DNA of 64,000 nt, from NCBI GenBank assembly GCA_948567375.1, contig OX419757.1, positions 57,223,665 through 57,287,664 on the forward strand, read 5' to 3'. This stretch comes from Lunularia cruciata (taxonomy: Eukaryota; Streptophyta; Marchantiopsida; Lunulariales; Lunulariaceae). The notes below the pieces were generated by a model. The model had not been told where the DNA came from. It searched no databases and was given only the letters and a program-made list of their open reading frames with translations. Position 1 is the first letter of the stretch; each line of letters begins with the position of its first letter. Shown here in pieces: positions 22,501 through 32,880 of this stretch. The position numbers were made by a program, and so were the translations under genes.

Positions 22501-23060
22501 GATAGGTAATGAGTGTAATTGTGGCGTAGGAGCATTGAATGATGCTCTAACTCAGTCACAAACCACACATCTGGCAACAAACTACTGTACCTCGGTCTGC
22601 ATACCGTGCCACCAATAATGACTTTGGAGTAAGCTATACATATGCTTTACTCCAGAATGTCCTAGCTCCTCATGAGCATGATGGACCAACTATGGTCTCT
22701 ATGCTGGAAGTGGTATTACTCGCACTCTACCATCCTCTCATACACGCAAAAGGTGTCTACCCTCCAATCTGAACCGTCTGGCTTGTTGAAGAACACGGTC
22801 TCTCTCCTTGGCTCCAACTGTGCCACCCACAACACCAGTGCAAAGATAGTCCATCACTAAGACATCATCATGAATGTCTCGCTGAACTGTACCAATATCT
22901 TCACTCTTTGGATCTGTGACCTCAATAACTCCTCCTATATGCGTTAAGAGAAATACCACCAAAGCCTCTACAAATATACACAAAAAGGCCGATGCATGCC
23001 AACTTGGCACCATCTCCTCATCTGTCTCACCATGCCAACGTGCTCCGGTCTGATCCTGTT
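22501..23060 (-). pseudogene. D1 integrase zinc-binding region and RNase H-integrase linker
   Basis: The HHCC motif is visible near 22570-22700 as LVHHAHEELGHSG followed by CVVC, with stops between. Upstream lies an acidic linker (VTDPKSEDIG). The matching region of D2 is at 63720-64000. Confidence 0.75.
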
Positions 23061-23600
23061 GGCTGGGACATGGGTTTCTACTCAACCCATCTGCATCACG
23101 GTTCACCACTCTAGGTCTGTGAACAATGGTGAAATCATACTCTTGTAAAATCAGAGCCCATCGTGCAAGCTTCCTTGAAAGCTTATCAGACTCCATCAAC
23201 CACTTCAGCGGCTGATGATTAGTGATGAGAGTGAAGGAGTTACCAAATAGGTAACATCAAAAATGTGCTACTACCCAAACTACTGCCAAGCACTCTCCCT
23301 CATAGGAACTATACTTCACCTCCACTAAATTGTTGGAGCGACTAGCATAGGCCACCACAAACTCCTTCACCTAATCATCATGCTGGGTGAGCACCGCTCC
23401 AAGCCCCAACATACTCCAATCAATGTGAACTTGAAATGGTCATCCCCTGATCAGTCTCCTCAAAATAGGAGTAGATGTCAACCTCTCCTTGAGCTCTACA
23501 AAAGCTCTCTCCTGCTCATCTCCCCAACACCACTCCTATGTAAGCTTGGTCAGCTTTGTCAAGGCCTTGGTAATGGCACTAAATCCTCTAACATAGCGGC
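23061..23600 (-). pseudogene. D1 RNase H
   Basis: Readings include FQVHIDWSMLGLGAVLTQ, where the first acidic residue is kept, and EFVVAYASRS. Then come YEGECLAVVW, LARWALILQEYDF and NRDADGLSR, the last Asp motif. A TGA replaces a codon that reads AGA in D2 (HF*CYL versus HFRCYL). Confidence 0.8.
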
Positions 23601-24460
23601 AATAGAAGTTTGCCAACCCAAGGAATGCTCGCACTCTGCTCACATCCGTAGGCCAAGGAATACGTGCAATAGCCTCCACCTTGGTCTACTAAACACCAAG
23701 TCCTCCGGGATAGATAGTGTGACCCAAATACTCAACTTGCTCGTGGAAGAACCTACACTTCCCAGGATGTAATTTGAGTCCATGAGATCTCAACCTCTCA
23801 AACACCTCCAACAATTGTCTCTCATGCTCCTCCACAGTAGTGCTATAAACCAAAATGTCATCAATATAGCACCAAGCAAAATCCAATCCAGCTGGGATCC
23901 TATCCATGACCCTCTAGAACTCAGCAAGAGCGTTCTTTAACCTAAATGGTAAGAACCTCCACTAATATAACACATTCTTGCTGTGAGGATCAATAGCCCA
24001 AAATGCTGTCTTGGACTTATCCTCCTCCCTCATTGGCAATTGATGATATCCCGCTCGAAGATCCAAAGTACTAAAGATCTTTGCATGCCCAATTGCATCA
24101 AAAAATCTCCTCCAGTGTAGGCATGGCATACCAATCAGCCCTGGTCTGTTGGTTGATAGGACGGTAATCTCCACACATCCACCTATCTTTATAGTTGCCA
24201 TGCATATCCTTCTTGGCTGGCATCACTATCGCTAATGCATACTCTCCATGTGAAATCTCCACCAAACCAACCTCAAAAAGGTCACTACTCCGGCTTTGAA
24301 TCAATGTCCTCTCCATATCACTATATCGATAAGGACGTCGGAAAACTGGTGTGTCGCTAGTCAGCTCAATCTGTATACCAGGTCCCTTTAGAGCACCCAA
24401 ATCCTTCATATTGAAGGCAAAACAACTCGTGTGACTCCTCAAGAACCTCAAAACCCTCCG
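23601..24460 (-). pseudogene. D1 reverse transcriptase
   Basis: Landmarks in order: IQIELTSDTPVFRRPYRYS, VEISHGEYALAIVMPAKKD, WMCGDYRPINQQT and STLDLRAGYHQLPM. Next are WCYIDDILVYST, with the active site YIDD at 23857-23868, and HPGKCRFFHEQVEYLGH. Frameshifts separate the pieces near 24100 and 23950. Two adjacent TAG codons at 23686-23691 stand where D2 has CAGCAG. Confidence 0.88.
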
Positions 24461-24880
24461 TCTTTCCTCTCTAGTAAGCTTGGGTCCAAGATCTGGATCC
24501 TAAGTATCCTCTTTAACTGTAGTAGGAGTGGAATACGTACTGATTGACTGCTACACTGGGCCCTTGGGAGCAATAGTGTCATGCTCCCGACCACTAGAGG
24601 TCCCAAACTTTGTGTGAAAAACTCCCTCCACTCTGGCTGCAAACTCCACACGTCCTCTAGCTGCATCCCATGTGGACCAAGGGTGTAATCCAAGTAGCCC
24701 ACGCTCACCTGGATGGACTCCAAGTAGACCACTCTCCCTAGTAGCTACTGGATGTGTCCCAAGAATACCATGTCCACTTGGTCCATCGCCCCCAGCATGT
24801 GCTTGAACCATCTTGATAGGCACAGGGCTCACAAGTGCCCGAGTGGTGATGCCTATCAAGTGCATCCTACGCTGCTCTGC
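24461..24880 (-). pseudogene. Linker between D1 methyltransferase and RT
   Basis: Open in one minus-strand frame (24937 to 24551). After the methyltransferase there is a QRRMHLIGITTRA segment, then a low-complexity part with repeated GLLGVHP / GLLGLHP words and FHTKFGTSS. D2 has the same sequence at 61920-62225. No separate domain recognised. Confidence 0.6.
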
Positions 24881-25865
24881 CAAGCCAAGGCTCACTATCC
24901 AGGTCAAACAGTTCAGGTCCATAGCCTGACCTAACACCTGATGCTTGGATGCCTCTCACACTGCTAGAACAATGGTAATACCGGTGCAAAAACCCATCGC
25001 CCGCTCTCTCTTATCAACGTTGGGCTCCACCAATTGCTGTAACTGTGAGTCCCAAACAAGTCTAGGTCCTCCCTCTCAAAAAGCATGAGAGCTTGGGAAA
25101 CTCATGAGTGTGGGAAATGCGGCTCTAGGCTGTCCAACTAGGTTCACCACTGCCATAGGTGACCTATCAGCCACTACCACTATCCGAGATTGACGCCCAA
25201 CATCCAAGATATCATCAACAAGGATGTGGTCAAGTTGTTGAATCCCATCATAAGCGCGCTATAGAACCTCTCTGGGTAAGAAGTTCATCTACCAAAGATG
25301 AAGATGATGAGCCCGTGATCCCACTCTGGCTGCATCTAACAATATAGTAGGTCCCATCCAAGAATGGACATGATGTGTACTTTCTACCACTCTGGTGCGA
25401 GAATCACCCATCAAAGGAACGTTCTCCAAAAGGTAAGCTGGAGAAACAAATTGATGAACCTAGAGATGTTGTAGTATCCGTAACATCTCCCAAAACACAC
25501 CAGAACGAGGATCCTAAAGACCCAATCCTGTACCAGCACGTGTATGGCCTTGACATGGCCATCTTGAAATCACCAAGTGAATAGGCCCATGTCTCTCTAG
25601 GTCATGCGCCCCCAGTAAGGAAATGTCTCCTAGTAGGGCCTTCTAGTAACCTCTGATTGTTGACATCGGTAATAACTCCGGATACTGATAGGCCACATGT
25701 GCCACATGATGTAGAGAGACTTGCCTAGCAGTCTCATCTCTCTCTACATACAAGTACCTCTGTACTCGTATACCCGCATGTAACACCATAGCTAGTCCGG
25801 TGCTGATCCCACCAAACAACTCCAACAGGCATATCTCCTCTATTGGATACTACCAAGCAATGAGT
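24881..25865 (-). pseudogene. D1 cytosine-5 DNA methyltransferase-like domain
   Basis: On the minus strand: ELFGGISTGLA (25790-25825) is motif I, the AdoMet loop, followed by YLYVERDETARQ, the acidic residue that holds AdoMet. SRWPCQGHT (PCQ at 25549-25557) is motif IV with the catalytic Cys. LLENVP (ENV at 25418-25426) is motif VI. A GSRAHHLHLW block resembles motif VIII, and ERAMGF with VLGQAMDLN (24911-24934) corresponds to motifs IX-X. The enzyme family methylates cytosine in DNA using AdoMet. The motif order is canonical (I, IV, VI, X), not rearranged as in plant DRM2; the end resembles DNMT3-type enzymes. It lies between protease and RT in the same orientation. At least five in-frame TAG stops break it. 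Confidence 0.85.
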
Positions 25866-27115
25866 GTGGTATCCAGGGGGGTCAAAGCAATTGCCTCTGG
25901 AGGCTCATCCTCACACTCATCTCTTGATGGTACAAAGGCTCCACTCCAAGCCTACTGCACCAATTGATCTGCATGCTGCTGCAATGCCTCCTCTGAACTC
26001 CACAATGGGACATCCAAGGTGGATGCAACAATCCCACTCGTACTCCAAAGCCAAGTGATATCTTCTGGTACTGGAGTATCCCCTACATGGGTGTTCTCCT
26101 CCAACAAGTCACCAGGCCAAGTAATTGCACCACTAAAAGCTAAAACTGATGTTGCCATGGTCCTAGACTATAGTGAGCCAAGACTGCCACTACTGAAGCG
26201 TACTGGTAGGTGACATACCCGTCCTTCACCAGACTACCAACCAGGTCTATAAGAGGCTGTCTCCTCCCAATAGTCAATGCTGAAACCCATGCGGTATAAC
26301 ATTGCTCCTCCAACTAGCACATCATATGACTCAATTATTGTTGCAATAGCCTGAGCTCTCACCACCGAGCTATTAGTTGGATGACCAGGCTGAACTTGGA
26401 CAACAAGCTCCCCACCTGTGATGTACTGTGTTGAACCACCACCTAGAGATGTTTGGATCTAAAATGGACACCTTTCCACATTAATCTTCCATAACTCCAG
26501 ACCGACAACTGTAGCCTTCCCCAACATAAAGGGCTATGCACCATAGTCTAACAAGACTCTCTGTGGTGTATAGACCTTCCTTGAAGGTCCCACCAAACAG
26601 AAAATCCCCCTTTGGTTATCCAATAGGACAACATTAGGTGTAAACCGGGCTCTCTCAAAGACCGGTCTAGCTAGCAACTTTGGTTATCCAATAGGACAAC
26701 ACTAGGTGTAAACCGTGCTCTCTCAAAGGCCGGTCTAGCTGGCAACTCCTCCAGTCTAGCCGTTGCTGCCTGCCATAAACCACTGATCGTTGAACAGATC
26801 CCATGCTCCTCAACCAAGTCAGCTCCACTACCAACCACCTCTGCTCTAGTAGTAGGAACTGCACCATCCCTACTCTCATACAACGTGGCAGCCAACCGGA
26901 ATACTGGAGCTGGGTCAACTCCCAATGTAAACATATCACTGGCTAAAAACAAAGGACGCCGTATAATCAGCTGAGCCGCCCCCAACATCATGCTAGACTT
27001 AGTCTGTGTAGTAGTAGTTGGCTGACTAGCAGGTAGTCCATCATGTACTCCATCACCACCTACCACACCTGCACTAGGATGTCTAGGAACCATGGATGTC
27101 GTCTGCAATGCCTTA
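25866..27115 (-). pseudogene. D1 protease region
   Basis: The frame has RVLLDYGA followed by a stop and PFMLGK near 26520-26560, where D2 reads LLGSGVQPFML; the family form would be LLDSGAQP. Downstream are ESYDVLVGGAMLY and YWEETASYRPGW, then a less conserved spacer up to the methyltransferase. Upstream (27108-26671) is a Ser/Thr-rich region ending VVLLDNQ. A 68-bp tandem duplication at 26611-26746 shifts the frame. Confidence 0.75.
26611..26746. repeat. 68-bp tandem duplication in D1
   Basis: Two units start TTTGGTTATCCAATAGGACA at 26611 and 26679. They differ at a few bases. D2 has only one unit, so it arose in D1, and 68 is not a multiple of three. Confidence 0.9.
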
Positions 27116-28800
27116 AATAGTATGAAAGATTAGGGAAGTCTGACCTGTCTCCCAACCTCTCCTCTTTGTGGGTCCAACTCCATTGATGCTCCTTTAGGCT
27201 CTGGAGCACATACAACACTCCTAGTCACTGCTGTAGATGCATCCACCTATGCTGCTCCGCACATGAAGTCCAAAGCATCTCTATCACCAACATGTGAGGT
27301 GGAAGCCTTAGCACCCGAATCTGATCTCCTTTGAGCAATAGCCATACTAGCCAATCTCTGCTCCAATTGCTCAATCCGAGTAGCCATAGCTGTGTCAGAA
27401 GTAAGGGCAAGTACTACACACCTACTAGGTGTAGATCCTCTACCACCTTGTCCTCCATGAATTGGAGCTCCTCTACTACCTGCCATAGCAGCCCTACCAC
27501 TCCGTAACTCCGGGTGTAGGTCAAAACACCGATCATTAGTGTGACCAAATCTTTGGCAGTGCTCACATTGCCTCTGTGCTGGCTGTGATGCACCTGAGGT
27601 ATCAAGTCTAATGCCTTGAGTACACTCTCTTTGATGGTGAGGTCCACCACAAGTCCAACAAGCAACACCACCACTCATTGGCTGCTGCTGACCCAAAAAT
27701 GAGGGTAAGGGTCTAACTCCACTAGGCCCTCCACTTGCTCCATAGGGTTTGGGCTGTCCACCATGTCCTCAAAAACCAACTGGGCGTGGTGCACTTTGCT
27801 GCACTCTAGAAGAAGTCACAGCCGTGGATGAGGTCTCCCTACCAAATCCAGATGTCACCACTCTCTCCTCTACCATGTTGAGCTCAATACGCTCAGCCAA
27901 ACCAAAGACCATTGTCAAAGTAGGCAAAGTAGCCTGTAACAACATAACATCACAAACTCTATGTCGTAACTCCCTGTCCAGTATCCCATACCAAAACTAG
28001 ACTGCTTGGGCCTCAGTAACTCCCTGAGTGAAACTAATCAGCCGCCTCATGCAAGTGTATGCCTCACGTAGGCTCTCTCCAGCCTTCCGTTGGAACTCCT
28101 GCAAGCTCCTCAACTTATCATTCTGCACTCCCTGGTAGTTCTGCCTCAAACATAGGAAGAACTCTACCATGGGGTTAAACCCCGGTACCACACCACCTCT
28201 TGTAGCGGTAACTCCACTTGTAGTAGCATGATCTCCAGCTAGTGCACCTCCACTAGCTCCACCAACACTACTTGAGCTAGAACTCGTAGGTACAGCCAAT
28301 CTACTCCTGGCCACCGAACCTGAAGTGATAGAGACATAGTTTGGAGACCAATATTGTCTCTATAACTCAATCTCCTCCAAATGAGCTCTCTTGAACTCAT
28401 GGTAGTCATCCATTGGTGGACCCTCCAAGTGCTGAAACAACCCCTTCCATGCCATGAAGAGTGTGAACAAAGTCAGGTTCTGCATCTATTGCAGATCACA
28501 CCAACTATTGAACTCATGGATGAAGTCATCCAACTCAATAGTACCCACTATACTAGAGTAACGTCTAGGGCCTTTGGAGGCCCCATAAATCTCATCCATG
28601 TCCTACAACAATGGTGTGGACACACCAAGTGCACTTTCAACTGAATCACTCCTATGTCGAACTCCAACTCAAAGTCAATCTCCTCCCTCATTGGGACCTG
28701 AGATACAGGCTGATACCGAGCACCACTCCGAGTAAACCCACTACGTACTGCAGGGCTAACTCCTCTGGAATCTCCAAAGAACTCCATCATGACAAAGTAA
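27116..28800 (-). pseudogene. D1 gag with two zinc knuckles
   Basis: It begins near 28785 (EFFGDSRGVSP) and continues through FNPMVEFFLCLRQNYQG and LREAYTCMRRLISF, a retrotransposon gag domain, in frame 28314-27997. Two CCHC boxes follow in frame 27696-27247. CWTCGGPHHQREC is slightly irregular in spacing, and CEHCQRFGHTNDRC is canonical. Between them is a Gln-rich linker. The protein would package element RNA. Frameshifts lie near 28000-27700 and 28550. Confidence 0.85.
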
Positions 28801-29186
28801 CCACAACAACAAACCCGAACCACCAACTGCAACCGCAAGTTGCAACCGCAAGTGCCCCACTAAGGGCCAACACCAACTAAACACCACCCACTAATGTAAC
28901 TCTAATCGAGATAACTACACTAGGGGAAAGGGCAACATGTAACCTGCCATCATAACACACACTCTCACGGTCTACAGGTCATCACTTCCTGCCTCACCGG
29001 AGAGAAACAAAGGTAGTTTGACTGGTCATCACTCCAACCTCACTACCGAGAGCACACCAGAGCACCAACGCTCAAAAGTCAGGGCGCCTCACACAAACAT
29101 GGTGCACAAATAGGAAGTAGAGAATGGAGGGAGTCCAATTACAAAAAATTTAAATGAAAACCCTCCATCTCATAACACAACACGGG
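28801..29186 (-). other. D1 leader between primer site and gag
   Basis: No open frame of note. It matches the D2 leader (49857-50245), including the GTTGCAACCGCAAG-type words. It probably holds packaging signals, by position only. Confidence 0.5.
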
Positions 29187-29202
29187 ACTGACTGTGCCAC
29201 CA
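29187..29202 (-). other. Primer binding site candidate of D1
   Basis: TGGTGGCACAGTCAGT on the minus strand; D2 has TGGTGGCAGAGTCAGT. It follows the LTR end (TGTCA) within about ten bases. The tRNA is uncertain; similarity to TGGTATCAGAGC is only partial. Confidence 0.6.
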
Positions 29203-29211
29203 TTTGGCATT

Positions 29212-30574
29212 TGACATAAGAGAAGTTCGTATCTAAGTCCTAAGCTACCAGGATCACCAAGAATGGGATCAAACTACCTCTCTTAGCCAAAGCTACATGT
29301 GTATAGATAACGGTGGCATAGTCACTATGACAACAAGTGAGGGTGGACTAGTTGGCTAGGGCACTAGTTCAGAAACAAGAGATCTAGGGGTCAAACCCTG
29401 TTGCGCATAATCTAGCAAGAAAAGCAGATTTTGCCAACCAATGACCAAGATCTACTCTAAACTAGCTAGCCTCATGCCAACAAGCTGGCTTGCTGGCCCT
29501 TCTAGGCTTTGTAGCCTCTCATAGCCCTATACCTCAAAATGCCAAAATTCAGCCAAATGAGGCCTTTCTTTTTGTCACTTCGAACCTCTTCCAAAATTGG
29601 CAAAACTTCTCCAAATCTGCAAAGTCCTCCAAACTAGCAAAACTCCTCTAAATTTGGCCAAACAGCGAAACTCCTCCAAATCTGGCCAAAATTTGACGTA
29701 AATCCCAACCAAAATCTGACATAAACCCTAAAGTTGGTTGTCTACCAAATCCCCCGCTAACTTTCCATTCAAGCCAAATTGACAACACTGGTTTTTCCAA
29801 ATCACAAATTCATGAGAATAGCTTCCAAACTCCACCTTCAATTTGACTTTTTGAGCTCAACTCATAGCAAATTGGTCATGCATTCACCTCTTGAGCTCAA
29901 AATCACAACCATTGCTCAAAATTTGCTCCTTCTTTGCTCAAAATTTGGCCAACGCTTCCGCACACCATCTGCCTAATTGCCAAATCTGCATCAATCAAAT
30001 GAGCTTCTGCACACTAGGGAAACACTGAACTTGAATCGAGCTACCAACCATCCACCAAGCTTGGAGATACCACCAACACTCAAAGTTCTTGCACCCGATT
30101 TCCCTTTGACTTCACTTCTTTGATGTAATCAGATGGCTTACCACTCTCAACTCAACTCAACTCAGATCAATACTTGATCTGTCACTCTATAAACTGCCAA
30201 CAATTGGGCATTGATTACAGTCAAGCCACACCCACTCAAGCATAGAGAATCTAGATGACGCTTGCTGGCCTCTGTCCACCATAGCCAAGAACTCAAAGGC
30301 TCAACATCAGAGAAGTGAGCTCTCTGGAGCTCACTTTGAAACTATACCTCCTGGACTTGAGCTAGCTCTAAAACCCTAATGGTCCCGCTGACGGCACACT
30401 CAATGGTGCAAATGGTGCAAAGTGACGGTGGGCCCCACCGTGAAGTCAATACCCCGAACACAAAATCTAACCGTCGGAAAGTAGTCTCTGAGAAACTGCT
30501 GAAATAACTCTAACTACTATCATTGGAACTCCAGTGTCCGAGCATCTAGATGTAGCACTACAAATGGCATGACA
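29212..30574 (-). repeat. 5' LTR of D1
   Basis: 1363 bp. On the minus strand it starts TGTCATGCCATTTGTAG and ends CTTATGTCA. The D2 LTR is 919 bp; the extra length includes an inserted segment with tRNA-like boxes (about 29290-29690). The part 30124-30574 is repeated at 20719-21160. Confidence 0.82.
29290..29570 (+). repeat. Possible tRNA-derived SINE inside the D1 LTR
   Basis: TAGTTGGCTAGGG (29349-29361) resembles a pol III A box and GGGGTCAAACCC (29387-29398) a B box, about 35 bases apart. This segment is absent from the D2 LTR, which fits an insertion. I found no clear 3' tail or TSD. Confidence 0.3.
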
Positions 30575-30649
30575 ATGCTCCTTTGGAGCATCAAATGTTT
30601 GAGTGTGCAATCTGTGTTTTCTCTTGTCTCTTGTCCTCGGAGTATTACA
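30575..30649 (+). repeat. B2 5' LTR, segment 3
   Basis: Resumes with ATGCTCCTTTGG after D1 and ends CGGAGTATTACA, the same end as the 3' LTR. Confidence 0.9.
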
Positions 30650-30650
30650 A

Positions 30651-30662
30651 TGGTATCAGAGC
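30651..30662 (+). other. Primer binding site of B2
   Basis: TGGTATCAGAGC, a perfect initiator tRNA-Met site, one base after the LTR. Confidence 0.93.
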
Positions 30663-31012
30663 AAGTGTTTTAGTCCAAGAGAGTGGATCACCCCTCTTGG
30701 AATAGCACAAACTACTAAAATTGAGTAATTTGAGGTGGAGAACATAGAGTAATTGCTAGACTTAGGAAAGGATTTAGAGAGCGGATGGGATGGATGCACC
30801 GAGAGGACAATTTCTCACACCTAGCTTTCCAATCTCAAACCCATTCCACATCAAGGTTATGTACATCCAGCGTGAGTAGATGAGGGTATTGCTAGTTTAT
30901 CACTTTGGTGTAGAATTCATGGACAGAGTGATGAACTCACCAAACCCGGTGATTCTACCTATGGTGATATATGACAAAGAGTGGGATTTGAAAATCTACA
31001 TTTTATTATGAT

Positions 31013-32400
31013 AATATGGATATGAATGTCCTAAATCCTCTCCCTTTCAACACTCAAGTAGAAATCCGTTATGTACTGAGACCGAAAGTGATGTTTAGAG
31101 ATTTTGTGGTTAGGAATTTTGGTGAGGAGTATTATCAACAAGTGATAGCTTTTGAGGTCCCAATGGTAGTTTTGATAGCTCGTGCGCCTTCAAGAGTGAT
31201 TATATTGACTATGTATTGAAGTAGACATTAGCAATTGAGTGTTGTAGGAACCATGGATCCACAATTGCAAGAGCTGGTGCAAGGAATGCAAGGGATGTTG
31301 AATGAATTTTGAGAGATTAAGATGACCATGGAGACATTACAAAATCAAGTGCAGATCCTTAGGAACGATCAAGCCATGCAAGAAGAAGAGCCGTCTCAAA
31401 ACCCAATACCTACGACTGAAGTACTTAGAGAGGCACCCGTGCCTACAAACCCTATCAACAATGAAGCCACATTGCTACTCCGGATGAAGAAGATCTACAA
31501 CATCGAGCCTTATAAGGAGCAGCGTACGATAGGAGTAGTGGAAAATTGGATCTCGAGAATGAATTGATATTTCTGATTGTTCTCAACAGAGATCATAGAG
31601 CATGCTACAGGCGTGTTTGCATGTGGGTACTTGACCGATAAATCCCTCACATGGTATGATGCTTGGGAACGATCCATGTTGGCAGAGAGAAGGGAGGTCA
31701 CATGGACAACAATACAAGAAGGATTGCTGAAGAATTTCCAATCGGTGGATTTTGTGCAGATGGCTTGAACCCGACTATAGAGATTGAGACAGCAGACTAG
31801 CGTACAAGAGTATGTGGAGGCATTTCTGGATCTACAAGTTGCAATTATTGACATCAGTCCAGCAGAGGCTCTTGACAATTTCAAACGAGGGTTGAAAGAG
31901 CAGATTTGCCAAGAAGTCATGGTGCAAAATCCTTGCACGGTATTTGAAGCCATTGCTTGTGTGTAGAGAATAGCAGGAGCATTAGGTGGAGGTGAAAGAG
32001 TAGTTCCAACTCAACATTATCGGGCAGAAATGCCACACATGGGTGGACCAGTATCGATAGAATTGGGTAACCTTCAATTCCAAGATCGAGGAGCACGACC
32101 GCTTCAAGGAGAGCGGGGACGGGTAGAAGAATGAAGAGATGGAGTCCCACAAGGAGAAGGGACTCAAGGAGAACAATGACGTTGTTACAATTGTGGCCGT
32201 ATTGGGCACATATCTACCAACTGTCACACTTGTTTCTCTAGAGGCCCTTGGCCTTCGTACAGGCAATCTTTCAACAACATTAAGAGGCACATTGAAGAGG
32301 AGGAGGTGGAAATCACTTTGGAAAACAAAGATTGCTAGTAAATGTACCTCGTGGGCTTACTAGCTCAATAAGGAAGTAGAGAAGCAAGGGAAGGAAGAAG
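31013..32400 (+). pseudogene. B2 gag
   Basis: It starts at ATG 31016 (31013 is out of context). Frames include MDMNVLNPLPFNTQ, VENWISRMN, VFACGYLTDKSLTWYDAWE, SVQEYVEAFLDLQ and FEAIACV. A canonical zinc knuckle CYNCGRIGHISTNC lies near 32172-32215. Stops include TGA at 31568-31570 within MN*YF, where B1 has a Gln codon. The protein forms the particle. The copy is dead but much better preserved than B1. Confidence 0.88.
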
Positions 32401-32429
32401 AATACTGCGCAAAGATCTCAAAAGGTAAC

Positions 32430-32880
32430 CTCACAATTGATTGTCGTGAATGGAATCCTAAAAGGTAATCAAATGAGAGTATTAATAGATCCGGGAGCAA
32501 CAAAGAATTTCTTGTCTCGCTCTATTGCAATAAGATTGGGAATGGATCTAGAGAGAGATGGGAATGAAGAAGTAGAGTTACCTAATGGGTAAACAGAGAG
32601 GATTGAATCATTACCTAGACGGATAACCCTCTCTGTAGGAGAATATCAAGAAGCAATTGAGTGGCAAGTGATACAATTAGCTCGTTATGATGCAATTTTA
32701 GGCATGCCATGGATGGAGCATTACAACCCTATGGTGGATTGGAGGAAGAAAGTAGTGAGAAACCACCAATGGTCAATCATTGGGGTTAAAGAAAAATCAC
32801 ATAGGCAAAAACTGCCTCTATATGTCATAAGGACGGCAATTGTCTGTAAGACCGATAGATGTTTTATGATCTAGTAAGAG
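32430..32880 (+). pseudogene. B2 protease
   Basis: RVLIDPGATKNFLSRS carries the active-site Asp with DPG in place of DSG. The second conserved block is ARYDAILGMPWMEHYNP, followed by a short spacer to RT. A stop interrupts ELPNG*TERI. Confidence 0.85.

Larger units (their letters stand above)
20623..30574 (-). mobile_element. Family D Ty3/gypsy element D1 encoding a DNA methyltransferase and PHD finger
   Basis: A reverse-oriented element of about 10 kb inserted in the B2 5' LTR. On the minus strand the order is 5' LTR, primer site, gag with two zinc knuckles, protease, cytosine methyltransferase, RT, RNase H, integrase, PHD finger, purine tract, truncated 3' LTR. Flanking TGC on both sides (GTGC left, ATGC right) fits a mutated 4-5 bp TSD. 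It is less decayed than D2 but has many in-frame TAG stops and several frameshifts. No chromodomain is present. Confidence 0.9.

Noticed and set aside
24881-25865. Methyltransferase as a captured plant DRM2
   Set aside because: DRM enzymes have permuted motif order; here motif I comes first and motif X last.
29340-29400. Functional tRNA gene
   Set aside because: Only A- and B-box-like words are present; no cloverleaf stems could be formed by eye.
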